Source: Chelatococcus sambhunathii (GTDB lineage: Bacteria; Pseudomonadota; Alphaproteobacteria; Rhizobiales; Beijerinckiaceae). From it: a stretch of 64,000 nucleotides of DNA. Positions within the stretch are counted from its first letter, which is position 1, and each line of letters starts with the position of its first letter. Made by a program: the position numbers and the translations under genes. Shown here piece after piece: positions 28,690 through 37,388 of the stretch. The notes beneath the pieces were generated by a model, which did not search any database, was not told where the DNA came from, and saw only the letters and a program-made list of their open reading frames with translations. The stretch is taken from contig NZ_LIOL01000004.1 of the NCBI RefSeq assembly GCF_001418005.1, positions 362,135-426,134 on the forward strand, read 5' to 3'.

Positions 28690-29901
28690 TCACACCGCGC
28701 CGGTGAGCACCGGCTCGATCTGTTCCATCGCCCAGTCGATCTCCTCGCGACCGATGACGAGCGGCGGGGCGAGGCGGATGGTGTCGCCGTGCGTGTCCTT
28801 GGCGAGGACGCCGCGTGCCTGCAGGGCCTCGCAGTAGCGGCGGGCGCCGCCGGCTTCCGGATGGAGCTCGACGGCGATCATGAGGCCGCGCCCGCGCACC
28901 TCGCGCATGATGTTGCTGCGCAGGCCGGCGAGCGCCTGCTGGAAATAGGCGCCCTGCACAGCCGAGTTCTCGATCATGCCCTCGTCCGTCAGCACCTTGA
29001 GCGCCGCGCGCGCGACGGCGCAGGCGAGCGGATTGCCGCCGAAGGTCGAGCCGTGCTGACCGGGCTTCAGGACCCCGAGCACCTCGGAATTGGAGAGCAC
29101 GGCCGAGACCGGATAGAAGCCGCCCGACAGGGCCTTGCCGATGAGGGTGACGTCCGCCTCGATGCCCTCGTGCTCCTCGGCCAGCAGCTTGCCGGTGCGG
29201 CCGAGGCCGGTCTGGATCTCGTCGAGGATCAGGGTAACGTTGTGCGTGGTGCACAATTCGCGCACGCGCTTGAAATAGCCGGCCGGCGGGATGACGACGC
29301 CGGCCTCGCCCTGGATGGGCTCGACGAGGAAGCCGACGGTGTTGGGCGTGATCGCCGCCTCGAAGGCGGCCGCATCGCCGAAGGGCACGACGCGGAAGCC
29401 CGGCGCGAAGGGGCCGAAGCCGCCGCGCGCGTCGGGGTCCGTCGAGAAGCCGACGATGGTGATGGTGCGGCCGTGGAAGTTGTTGGCGCAGACGATGACC
29501 TCGGCCTGGCCCTCCGGCACGCCCTTGACCTCGTAGCCCCACTTGCGCACGGCCTTGATGGCGCTCTCCACCGCCTCGGCGCCGCTGTTCATGGGCAGCA
29601 CCTTGTGCGAGCCGGTGAGCGTCGCGACCTCCTCGTAGAACAGCGCCAGCTGCTCGTTGCGGAAGGCGCGGGAGGTGAGCGTCAGTTTCTTCGCCTGCTC
29701 GACCATGGCGGCGAGGATCCTGGGGTGACAATGCCCCTGGTTGACGGCGGAATAGGCGGACAGGCAGTCGAGATAGCGCCGCCCCTCCACGTCCCACACC
29801 CAGACGCCCTCGCCGCGCGCGAGCACCACGTCGAGCGGCTTGTAATTGTGGGCGCCGAGTGCCTGTTCGAGGGCGATGAAATCGGCCGAGAGCATGGTCA
29901 T
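28690..29901 (-). CDS. rocD: Ornithine aminotransferase
   Basis: 403 residues from the ATG at 29901, which overlaps the arginase stop by 4 bp. Class III PLP aminotransferase: [14 protein letters not shown] for the cofactor phosphate, [14 protein letters not shown], and the PLP lysine in [11 protein letters not shown]. It converts ornithine and 2-oxoglutarate to glutamate semialdehyde and glutamate. Translational coupling to arginase supports a role in arginine catabolism. Confidence 0.94.
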   Translation of the reverse strand: MTMLSADFIALEQALGAHNYKPLDVVLARGEGVWVWDVEGRRYLDCLSAYSAVNQGHCHPRILAAMVEQAKKLTLTSRAFRNEQLALFYEEVATLTGSHKVLPMNSGAEAVESAIKAVRKWGYEVKGVPEGQAEVIVCANNFHGRTITIVGFSTDPDARGGFGPFAPGFRVVPFGDAAAFEAAITPNTVGFLVEPIQGEAGVVIPPAGYFKRVRELCTTHNVTLILDEIQTGLGRTGKLLAEEHEGIEADVTLIGKALSGGFYPVSAVLSNSEVLGVLKPGQHGSTFGGNPLACAVARAALKVLTDEGMIENSAVQGAYFQQALAGLRSNIMREVRGRGLMIAVELHPEAGGARRYCEALQARGVLAKDTHGDTIRLAPPLVIGREEIDWAMEQIEPVLTGAV

Positions 29902-30896
29902 GAGGTGGTCTCCGCAAAGGTCGCGGCGGCGCGGGCGATGCCGCGCTGGCCGGCGGGACGATCGAGCACCGAGCGGCCGAAGAGGCTCGCCGTCAGCTCG
30001 GCGAGCACCACGGCGCTGCGGCCGCGCTCGTCGAGGAAGGGATTGAGTTCGACGATGTCGAGCGAGCCGACGAGGCCGCTGTCGTGCAGCATCTCCATGA
30101 CGAGATGGGCCTCGCGATAGGTCGCGCCGCCGGGCACCGGGGTGCCGGCCCCCGGCGCCACCGCGGGGTCGAGGAAATCGACGTCGAGGCTGACGTGCAG
30201 GTGCGTCCGCGCCGGATCGAGATCGGCGAGGATGCGGCGCAGCAGCACCGAGACGCCGAACTCGTCGACGAGGCGCATGTCGATGCCGTCGAGGCCGTTG
30301 AGCGCGATCGCCCGCCGCTCCTCCTGGTCGATCGAGCGCAGGCCGAAGAGATGCACGTTCTCCGGCGCGAGCGGCGGGAAGCGATGCTTGCCGAGGAGCG
30401 GCTTCAGGCTCTCGTCGCCGCACAGCATGGCCACCGGCATGCCGTGGATGTTGCCGGACGGGCTGGTCGCCGGCGTGTTGAAATCGGCATGGGCATCGAG
30501 CCAGAGCAGCACGAGGTCACGCCCCGTCGCGGCGCAGTGGCGCGCGACGGCGCTCACCGTGCCCATGGAGATGCTGTGGTCGCCGCCCATGAAGACCGGC
30601 ATCTGCCCCGCCTCGAGGATCGAGAGCGCCCGCTCGTGGGCAGCGCGGACGAAGCCCGCGACGGTGCCGGCGCTGCGGCAGCGCGCGGCGATTTCCGCCG
30701 GCAGGTCATGGTCGGCGACCGTCTCCGGCGTCACATCGCCGTGGTCGTGCACGCGATGGCCGAGCCCCGTCAACCGCGCCGCAAGCCCGGCCGTGCGCAG
30801 GGCGGCCGGCCCCATCAGCGTGCCGGCGACGGCACCGCCGGCCTCGAGCGGAATACCGAGAAGGCCGATGTCACGCGGCCCTGCAATGTCCTTCAC
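29898..30896 (-). CDS. rocF: Arginase
   Basis: 332 residues. Ureohydrolase manganese motifs: [21 protein letters not shown] and [14 protein letters not shown]. It hydrolyses L-arginine to ornithine and urea. The DVDFLDP...GTPVPGG form is that of true arginases rather than agmatinases. First gene of the arginine-catabolic group, divergent from an Lrp-type regulator. Confidence 0.93.
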   Translation of the reverse strand: MKDIAGPRDIGLLGIPLEAGGAVAGTLMGPAALRTAGLAARLTGLGHRVHDHGDVTPETVADHDLPAEIAARCRSAGTVAGFVRAAHERALSILEAGQMPVFMGGDHSISMGTVSAVARHCAATGRDLVLLWLDAHADFNTPATSPSGNIHGMPVAMLCGDESLKPLLGKHRFPPLAPENVHLFGLRSIDQEERRAIALNGLDGIDMRLVDEFGVSVLLRRILADLDPARTHLHVSLDVDFLDPAVAPGAGTPVPGGATYREAHLVMEMLHDSGLVGSLDIVELNPFLDERGRSAVVLAELTASLFGRSVLDRPAGQRGIARAAATFAETTS

Positions 30897-30978
30897 CCGC
30901 CTCGTCCCTTCGCCAGAAGCTGATGCGTCGCGAGAGGATGGGGACCACGACCTCTAACGAAAAGGCAGCAATGTGTTA

Positions 30979-31004
30979 CGATATGCCACCAAGCGAGCGT
31001 ATCG
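30979..31004. promoter_or_regulatory. Inverted repeat between arginase and Lrp genes
   Basis: CGATATGC-N10-GCGTATCG matches at seven of eight positions in inverted orientation and lies in the 133-bp divergent gap, 26 bp before the regulator ATG. It is a candidate binding site for the Lrp-type regulator, controlling itself and rocF-rocD. Confidence 0.4.
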
Positions 31005-31029
31005 CCAGGACAAGAGAGCATTTCGCCAG

Positions 31030-31455
31030 ATGGCCGACCTCGACGACACCGACCGCCGCCTGATCGACCTCCTGCGCAAGGACGGGCGCATGCCGGCGGC
31101 AACCTTGGCGCGCATCCTCGGCGTGTCGCGCGCGACGGTGCAGAACCGGATCGACCGCCTGATGAGTCGGGGGGTGCTCGTCGGCTTCACCGCGCGGCTG
31201 CGCAGCGACGTCGAGACGGTGCCCGTACGGGCCCTGACGATGCTGGAAGCGCGCGCCACCGACAACCGGCCGGTCATCGCCGCCATCCGCCGCATCCCGG
31301 AGGTGGCGCGCATCTATTCCACCAACGGACGCTGGGACGTGGTGGTGGAGATCAACGCCGGCGACCTCGCGACGCTCGACCGCGTGCTGACGGAAATCCG
31401 CTCGATCCGGGGCGTCACCCATACGGAAACGAATATCCTGCTGACGGAGCTTTAG
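31030..31455 (+). CDS. Lrp/AsnC-family regulator of arginine catabolism
   Basis: 141 residues from the ATG at 31030; an earlier GTG (30973) would add 19 residues that are not part of the family. The N-terminal HTH has DDTDRRLIDLLRKDGR and LARILGVSRATVQNRIDRL; the C-terminal RAM domain follows. Divergent from arginase, so it probably activates rocF-rocD in response to arginine or ornithine, like other Lrp-type regulators beside such operons. Confidence 0.9.
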   Translation: MADLDDTDRRLIDLLRKDGRMPAATLARILGVSRATVQNRIDRLMSRGVLVGFTARLRSDVETVPVRALTMLEARATDNRPVIAAIRRIPEVARIYSTNGRWDVVVEINAGDLATLDRVLTEIRSIRGVTHTETNILLTEL

Positions 31456-31566
31456 CTGCCCATCCGCAGCCTTAATATGCACAACATATCAACAGACAAC
31501 TTCTGATTGTACCGACTCAGCCAATCCTCCTAGCCTGCAAAGAACTTGGTGCAGCGGGAGGCTTCA

Positions 31567-32547
31567 GTGCTCACATCACGTGAAAGAAAACTATTTCTCT
31601 CGAGTGTTGCAGCAGTTGTACTTCTTCCTAGCACAGCGCTCGCAGCCGATTTGCCGTGGATTACGGAAAAGCCACGCCCACAGGCGCCGCTCAGCTCAAA
31701 TTTTTCCCTTGAGGTATTCACTGGTTACCTGACAGGCACCGTCGAGCAGGCTGCCTACAACTGCTGCGGGGAGCAATTCGCCCATACCAAGTGGAAGATC
31801 GATAATGCCGGCATCGTCGGCGCGACCCTCGGCTATCGCTGGGACTGGCTCGACCTGCGCCTCTCCGGCTGGACCGTGGCATGGTCCGGCAATTCCTCCG
31901 ATTCCTTCACCGATGCCATCATCTGCGACCTCGGCTGCCGTACGCGGGTGAACTGGCGCAACGACAAGGCCAAGCTGCCGACGATGTATCAGATCGATGC
32001 ATCCATTGGCATCAACATCTATCAGGATACGAGCTTCACCCTCTCGGGGCTGGCCGGCTACCGCTACCTGCGGGTTGGACTGAAGGATCGCGGCAGCCGG
32101 GCGCTGTTCAACGACGTGCTCGGCGACTTGTCCGACCTGCCTCTCTCGTCGTCCTACGACCAGTGGTGGCATACGCCGTACATTGGCATCGGCGTCGGTT
32201 ACGACGGCGGTGGCTACCGGCTCATGGCGGAGGTCATCGGCAGCCCCATCGTCTTCGCCAGCGACAGGGCACGGATGAACAGCATTACGGCCGACCCGAA
32301 CTTCATCTACTACAGCAACTATATTTCGGAGGCGGACTATCAGACCTGGATGGTCGGCGCGACCATCGGCGGTGAAGTCCGCCTCACCGATGCCTTGGCC
32401 CTGACCGGCAAGGCCCAGTACCAGTACTACGAGGCCAGGAAGGACAAGGCGACCATCAAGGGGGCCTGCTGCGGCACGGTCGCAGCCTCCCAGAGCGGGG
32501 ATCTCTCCGCCCTCACCCTGACGGTGGGCCTCAAGGCCTCGTTCTGA
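31567..32547 (+). CDS. Omptin-like outer-membrane beta-barrel protein
   Basis: 326 residues from a GTG at 31567, preceded by GGGAGG at 5 bp; earlier TTG/GTG starts lack such a site. Signal peptide at residues 4-28 with ...PSTALAAD cleavage. The mature part follows omptins such as OmpT over its length: the KWKIDNAGIVG stretch, paired amphipathic strands, HTPYIGIGVGYD, and a C-terminal GLKASF ending in Phe. Two CC pairs are unusual. By eye alignment the catalytic omptin residues are mostly missing: around Asp83/Asp85 only one Asp remains (SFTDAII), and the Asp210-x-His212 region reads SDRARM. It may be a non-proteolytic barrel. The 5' 100 bp are AT-rich relative to neighbours. Confidence 0.65.
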   Translation: MLTSRERKLFLSSVAAVVLLPSTALAADLPWITEKPRPQAPLSSNFSLEVFTGYLTGTVEQAAYNCCGEQFAHTKWKIDNAGIVGATLGYRWDWLDLRLSGWTVAWSGNSSDSFTDAIICDLGCRTRVNWRNDKAKLPTMYQIDASIGINIYQDTSFTLSGLAGYRYLRVGLKDRGSRALFNDVLGDLSDLPLSSSYDQWWHTPYIGIGVGYDGGGYRLMAEVIGSPIVFASDRARMNSITADPNFIYYSNYISEADYQTWMVGATIGGEVRLTDALALTGKAQYQYYEARKDKATIKGACCGTVAASQSGDLSALTLTVGLKASF

Positions 32548-32556
32548 CGCCGCGCC

Positions 32557-33045
32557 TCAGCCCTTGAGCAGGCGGCCGCCCTCGTACCGGGCGAAGGCGC
32601 GCTGGCCGGCCGGGCCGAACAGCAGGACCTCGTAGGTATCGGGCGCGACGCCCTCCACCTCCATGCCCGGCGAGCCGACCGGCATGCCCGGCACCGCAAG
32701 GCCGGTGCCGACCGGCCGCTCGGCAAGGAGGCGGACGACGGCATCCGCCGGCACATGGCCTTCGAGCACATAGCCGGCAACCTCCGCCGTATGGCAGGAG
32801 GCGAGGTCCTGCGGCACGCCGAGGCGCGCCTTGACGCGGTTGATCGCGGTCGTCTCGACGACCGTCACACGAAAGCCGGCTGCGCGCATGTGCTCCACCC
32901 AGGCCTCGCAGCAGCCGCATGCCGGATCGCGGCTGACCGTGACGGGCGGCAACGCCTCCGCCGCGGCGGCCGGGAGACGGGCGACGACAGCAAGAGCTGC
33001 GAGGCCCGCAAGAAGGCCGCGCCTGTCAATCGTTCTCGATGTCAT
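32557..33045 (-). CDS. DUF411 metal-binding protein, Tat-exported
   Basis: 162 residues from the ATG at 33045. Twin-arginine-like leader DRRGLLAGLAALAVVARLPAA, then the DUF411 domain with DPACGCCEAWVEHM (metal-ligand cysteines) and a later CHTAEVAGYVLEGHVP motif. DUF411 proteins are periplasmic and often sit in copper or silver resistance clusters. It lies downstream of a DUF305 gene, separated by a GC-rich hairpin. Confidence 0.88.
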   Translation of the reverse strand: MTSRTIDRRGLLAGLAALAVVARLPAAAAEALPPVTVSRDPACGCCEAWVEHMRAAGFRVTVVETTAINRVKARLGVPQDLASCHTAEVAGYVLEGHVPADAVVRLLAERPVGTGLAVPGMPVGSPGMEVEGVAPDTYEVLLFGPAGQRAFARYEGGRLLKG

Positions 33046-33069
33046 GTCGGATATCCCTTCCGACGGGAA

Positions 33070-33097
33070 GGCGGGGCGGCGGCACGGCCGCCCCGCC
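33070..33097 (-). terminator. Hairpin between DUF305 and DUF411 genes
   Basis: A perfect 11-bp stem GGCGGGGCGGC/GCCGCCCCGCC around a 6-base loop, followed on the minus strand by TTCCC, stands 8 bp after the DUF305 stop. It may reduce transcription of DUF411 relative to DUF305. Confidence 0.45.
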
Positions 33098-33104
33098 CTT
33101 GCCG

Positions 33105-33686
33105 TCACTTCTTCTCGTTGGCCTCGAGCCAGGCCTTCATCATGGCGATCTCGCTCTCCTGCGCCTGGACGACGCTCTCGGCCAGCTCGCGGATCTTGGG
33201 GTCCTTGCCGAAGGCGAGGACCACCTTGGCCATGTCCACGGCCCCCTGATGGTGCGGGATCATGGCGCGCACGAAATCGGCATCCGCATCGCCGGTGAAG
33301 GTCACGTCCATGTCGCGGTGCATCCGCTCGTTGACGGCATTGAACGCGAGGGAGGCGACGCTCTGGTCCCCCCTGGGCGTTCCCGCCATGCCGGAGCCCA
33401 TGCCCTGGCCCATGCCGCCGCGGCCCATCATGGCCTGCATCATGCCTTGCATCATGGGGCAGCCGCCTTGGCCGGCGCCCATCATGCCCATGCCCGGCAT
33501 CGCCGCGGGCGCCTGGGCCTGGGGCGCCTGGGCTTGGGGCATCTGGACTTGGGGCGCCGTGGCCTGTCCGCTCTCGGCAGGTGCGCCGTGGTGGGCGCCG
33601 TGCCCGGCATCCGGGGGCTGCTGGGCAAAGGCAGGTGCGGCCATGCCCACGGCGAGCGCGAGCGCAATCATGGAAATCTTCATCAT
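33105..33686 (-). CDS. DUF305 periplasmic protein with Met-rich linker
   Basis: 193 residues from the ATG at 33686 (GAGGAGAAG just upstream). Signal peptide ending AAPAFAQ. A linker (about residues 23-105) has Gln/Pro/Ala repeats, a HGAHH patch and a dense Met run with GMGMMG and GCPMMQGMMQAMM, followed by a ferritin-like DUF305 domain with MHRDMDVTFTGDADADFVRAMIPHH and HHQGAVDMA. Copper-linked DUF305 proteins have similar Met/His patches. Probably co-transcribed with the small His/Cys protein upstream. Confidence 0.88.
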   Translation of the reverse strand: MMKISMIALALAVGMAAPAFAQQPPDAGHGAHHGAPAESGQATAPQVQMPQAQAPQAQAPAAMPGMGMMGAGQGGCPMMQGMMQAMMGRGGMGQGMGSGMAGTPRGDQSVASLAFNAVNERMHRDMDVTFTGDADADFVRAMIPHHQGAVDMAKVVLAFGKDPKIRELAESVVQAQESEIAMMKAWLEANEKK

Positions 33687-33744
33687 TCTTCTCCTCGATC
33701 GGATCGATGTGCCTAGTGCCGCAGGACATGGTCCGCGGCCGCCT

Positions 33745-34224
33745 TCAGGCGCGAGGAGGAGGTGTTGCCGTCTCCGGCGATATGCCCTCCGGGAGGGCCG
33801 CAGCCATCCAGGGCCACGGGCCGCCCGGGCAAGCGGAGAACGCGGGCGTGCCGACCGACGGTAGCACGGAGGTCGAACAGGCCGACATGAGGCAAACGGC
33901 GAGGCAGTTGCGCCCGGCCGCGGCCGGCGGATGGCCGGGGCAGCAGCCCTCGTCCACCGAGGCCTCTTTCGCCGCTGCCTTGATCGCCATCGCGTGCTCG
34001 CGCCCGACGTCGTGCTCAGCCGGCCGGACGGCGCCGGCGGAATGGCCGGCATGCGCCCGGTGACCCGCATGCGCCGAGGTCGTCGCTTCGGGCGCCGTTT
34101 GCCCGGGCCCCGCGTCGCCGGCCCTTACCTCAGCCATGCGACCTCCCCCCGCGAGGCCGCCGAGAAGGACGGCCATGGAGGCGAGGAGCACAAGGGAGCG
34201 GGCGCCGCGCAGCAGCTTCAACAT
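33745..34224 (-). CDS. Hypothetical His/Cys-rich exported or membrane protein
   Basis: 159 residues. One hydrophobic segment at residues 9-28, then a His-rich stretch (HAGHRAHAGHS) and a Cys-rich part (EGCCPGH, NCLAVC, SACS). No known domain recognised. Placement upstream of DUF305 and DUF411 genes on the same strand, and the abundance of possible metal ligands, suggest a periplasmic metal-handling function; this is inference. The high-GC antisense frame was rejected because of this operon context. Confidence 0.65.
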   Translation of the reverse strand: MLKLLRGARSLVLLASMAVLLGGLAGGGRMAEVRAGDAGPGQTAPEATTSAHAGHRAHAGHSAGAVRPAEHDVGREHAMAIKAAAKEASVDEGCCPGHPPAAAGRNCLAVCLMSACSTSVLPSVGTPAFSACPGGPWPWMAAALPEGISPETATPPPRA

Positions 34225-34313
34225 GGGATCATCTTAGCACAGCGCCTCGCCCGGTCATCGCGCTTCCGCGCCGCAGGGAGCGATGCGCCGCTCACATCTC
34301 TCGACGCCGGCGC

Positions 34314-34598
34314 TCAGCTGTCCGTCTCCGAGGTCAGTTCGTCCGGCGGAATGAACTCGTTGCGGCGTGCCCTGAGGCGAACGCCGGGCCCGCCGACGGT
34401 TGCCGCGCCGTCGTCGAGGAAGACGATGCCCGCCTCCTCCAGCACCCGCCGAATGGCGGCGAGATTGTTGACGATGGGCAGGGTGCGGCCGGTCTCGAAG
34501 TTGCGCACCGTGGACAGGCCGACGGCAGCGGCCTTCGCCAGATCCTCCTGGGACAGATCCACCATGGCACGTGCCGCGCGGCACTGGGCTGGGGTCAT
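34314..34598 (-). CDS. Small XRE-family HTH regulator
   Basis: 94 residues. Helix-turn-helix at residues 5-60: [34 protein letters not shown]. The C-terminal 35 residues are charged, with no ligand domain. It has no partner toxin or kinase gene next to it, so the target is unknown. It sits between the metal cluster and a LysR gene, all on the same strand. Confidence 0.85.
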   Translation of the reverse strand: MTPAQCRAARAMVDLSQEDLAKAAAVGLSTVRNFETGRTLPIVNNLAAIRRVLEEAGIVFLDDGAATVGGPGVRLRARRNEFIPPDELTSETDS

Positions 34599-34690
34599 CG
34601 GAGCCCTCCGTGACGATTTCCGATCATGATAACGAAAACCGTCGTCCTAGGCCAACGGTTCCGCCCCGCGCCCGATTGTCGAAGGCCCTC

Positions 34691-35620
34691 TCAGGACGCG
34701 ACGTCCGCCTTCAAGCGCGCAAAGGCGGCCCGCAGGCGCGGGATCGCGAAATCGACGAAGGCGCGCACCTTCGGCACCGAAAGGCGGCGCTCGGGGGTGA
34801 TGAGGTGGACGGGAAGCGGTGGCGGCTCGTCGGCCTCGAGAATGATCGCGAGCTCCCCGGCCCGCACCTTCTCGGCCACGTGATAGGAGAAAAGCCGCAC
34901 GATGCCCCGCCCCTCGGCAGCCGAGGCGACCGCGGCACGGACGCTGTTCACCACCAGGCGCGGCGCGAAGGAAACGGCACGGGGCAGGCCGGACCGGCCG
35001 GCCGGCGGAAAGCTCCAGGAATCGATCCCGCCGAGCGGCACCGTCACGATCCGGTGCCCGGCGAGGTCGGCCGGGGTCCTGATCGGCGGGTGGGCCGCAA
35101 GATAGCGCGGGGCGGCGGCGACCACGCGGCGCACCTCGCCAATGTGCACGGCCACCATGGAGGAATCGGGCAGATGCGCGATGCGCAGCGCGACGTCGAT
35201 CCCCTCGTCGATGAGGTTGACCGGACGGTCGAGCAGATCGAGCCGCGCCGAGACCTCCGGGAAGGCGTCGAGAAAGCCGTCGAGGACGGGGCGCAGCACC
35301 TCTTCCCCGCTCATCACGGGCGCCGTGACGGCCAGGGTGCCGCGCGGCGCCGAGCGCTCGCCCGCGGCCAGCATGTCGGCCTCCTCGAGGTCCGTGAGCA
35401 CGCGTCGGCAGGCGGCGGCATAACGCTCGCCCGCCTCGCTCAGCCGGATGGAGCGGGTGGTGCGGTGGAGGAGAGGAACGCCGACATGGCCTTCGAGAAA
35501 GCTGATCGCACGGCTCACGGCGGCCGGTGAACGGCCGAGCCGCCGCCCGGCGCCGGCAAGGCTGCCTTCGTCGAGGGCGGCGACGAACACCCTCATCGCG
35601 TCGATGCGATCCATGGCCAT
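34691..35620 (-). CDS. LysR-family regulator
   Basis: 309 residues. N-terminal winged HTH (MRVFVAALDEGSLAGAGRRLGRSPAAVSRAI) and LysR substrate domain. Divergent from an alpha/beta hydrolase gene with 109 bp between starts; TTGTCG-N7-CGACGAA at 35648-35667 in the gap is a possible LysR site. Such LysR/hydrolase pairs are common and the hydrolase is the likely target. Confidence 0.88.
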   Translation of the reverse strand: MAMDRIDAMRVFVAALDEGSLAGAGRRLGRSPAAVSRAISFLEGHVGVPLLHRTTRSIRLSEAGERYAAACRRVLTDLEEADMLAAGERSAPRGTLAVTAPVMSGEEVLRPVLDGFLDAFPEVSARLDLLDRPVNLIDEGIDVALRIAHLPDSSMVAVHIGEVRRVVAAAPRYLAAHPPIRTPADLAGHRIVTVPLGGIDSWSFPPAGRSGLPRAVSFAPRLVVNSVRAAVASAAEGRGIVRLFSYHVAEKVRAGELAIILEADEPPPLPVHLITPERRLSVPKVRAFVDFAIPRLRAAFARLKADVAS

Positions 35621-35729
35621 TCCGAGATGCGGAAGAGTGAACGCCTATTGTCGTGCATTCCGACGAAAGCCGCAATGATGGAAGGTGGCGGCAACGGGCA
35701 TTTGGCCCGGCAGATACCGGAGAGAAACG

Positions 35730-36608
<879 letters not shown>

Positions 36609-36730
36609 CGATCGCGCAGGCCCCAAAGGTCGAGACTGCCCGGGACCGGGGAACTTGCGTCCCGGCGCACCGATTCGTCGTGGAACAGGATCCACGCCGA
36701 AGCTGGTGTGAGGCGTGCCGGCGCTTTGCC

Positions 36731-37378
36731 TCAGGGCGCGGCAAGCGCTCCGGCCGCTGCAGGCGGATTGGCGATGCCGTGGACGAGGACGTCGATGAGC
36801 TGCCGGGCGACCGTATCGACGTCAAGGGGTCCGGTGTGGTTGTACCAGCGGGCGATCCAGCTGAGCGCGCCGGCGCCGGCGAAGGCGATGAGCTTGGGGT
36901 CGCAGGCGCGGATGGAGCCATCCGCGATGCCATCCTCCACGACGCTGCGGAAGCGATGGTCGATCTTGCTCTTGAGAGCGCGCAGCTGCCGCCGCGTCTC
37001 CACCGGCAGCGGGTCCTCGCCGACGAGGATCAGGCAGCGCCCGAAATCCTCCGTGACGATGCGCGCATATTCGGTCCACAGCGCGATCAGCCGCGCGAGG
37101 CCGGTGCCGCCCGGCAGCACCGTGCGGGACGCCGCGTCGAGACGCTCGAGGCCAATGCGCACGCATTCGAAGAGGATCTCGTCCTTGCTCCTGACGTAAT
37201 AATAGATCGTCGGCTTCGAGACGTTCAGCCGCTCGGCGACATCGTCGAGCGAGGTCTTGTGGAAGCCCTGCTCGTTGAAGGCGCGCGCGGCCGCGCGCAG
37301 CACCGCCTCGCGCTTCATCTCGCGGTCGCGCTCACGCTCCTTCCGCGTCTTCCAGGGGGACAGCCCTGTGCTGGTCAT
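36731..37378 (-). CDS. TetR-family regulator of the Liv/CoA-ligase operon
   Basis: 215 residues from the ATG at 37378 (10 bp after the ligase stop; upstream in-frame starts lie inside the ligase gene). HTH: AAARAFNEQGFHKTSLDDVAERLNVSKPTIYYYVRSKDE. The C-terminal domain is of the TetR_C type found beside acyl-CoA metabolism genes. As the last gene of the operon it probably represses it and responds to an acyl-CoA made by the ligase. Confidence 0.9.
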   Translation of the reverse strand: MTSTGLSPWKTRKERERDREMKREAVLRAAARAFNEQGFHKTSLDDVAERLNVSKPTIYYYVRSKDEILFECVRIGLERLDAASRTVLPGGTGLARLIALWTEYARIVTEDFGRCLILVGEDPLPVETRRQLRALKSKIDHRFRSVVEDGIADGSIRACDPKLIAFAGAGALSWIARWYNHTGPLDVDTVARQLIDVLVHGIANPPAAAGALAAP

Positions 37379-37388
37379 GGCCGCCCTC

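Noticed and set aside
27495..30896. Arginase gene as a guanidine hydrolase feeding from the riboswitch locus
   Set aside because: The DVDFLDP...GTPVPGG signature and rocD coupling point to a true arginase; guanidine link is limited to the exporter.
34314..34598. XRE protein as antitoxin of a toxin-antitoxin pair
   Set aside because: No small toxin-like gene adjacent on either side.
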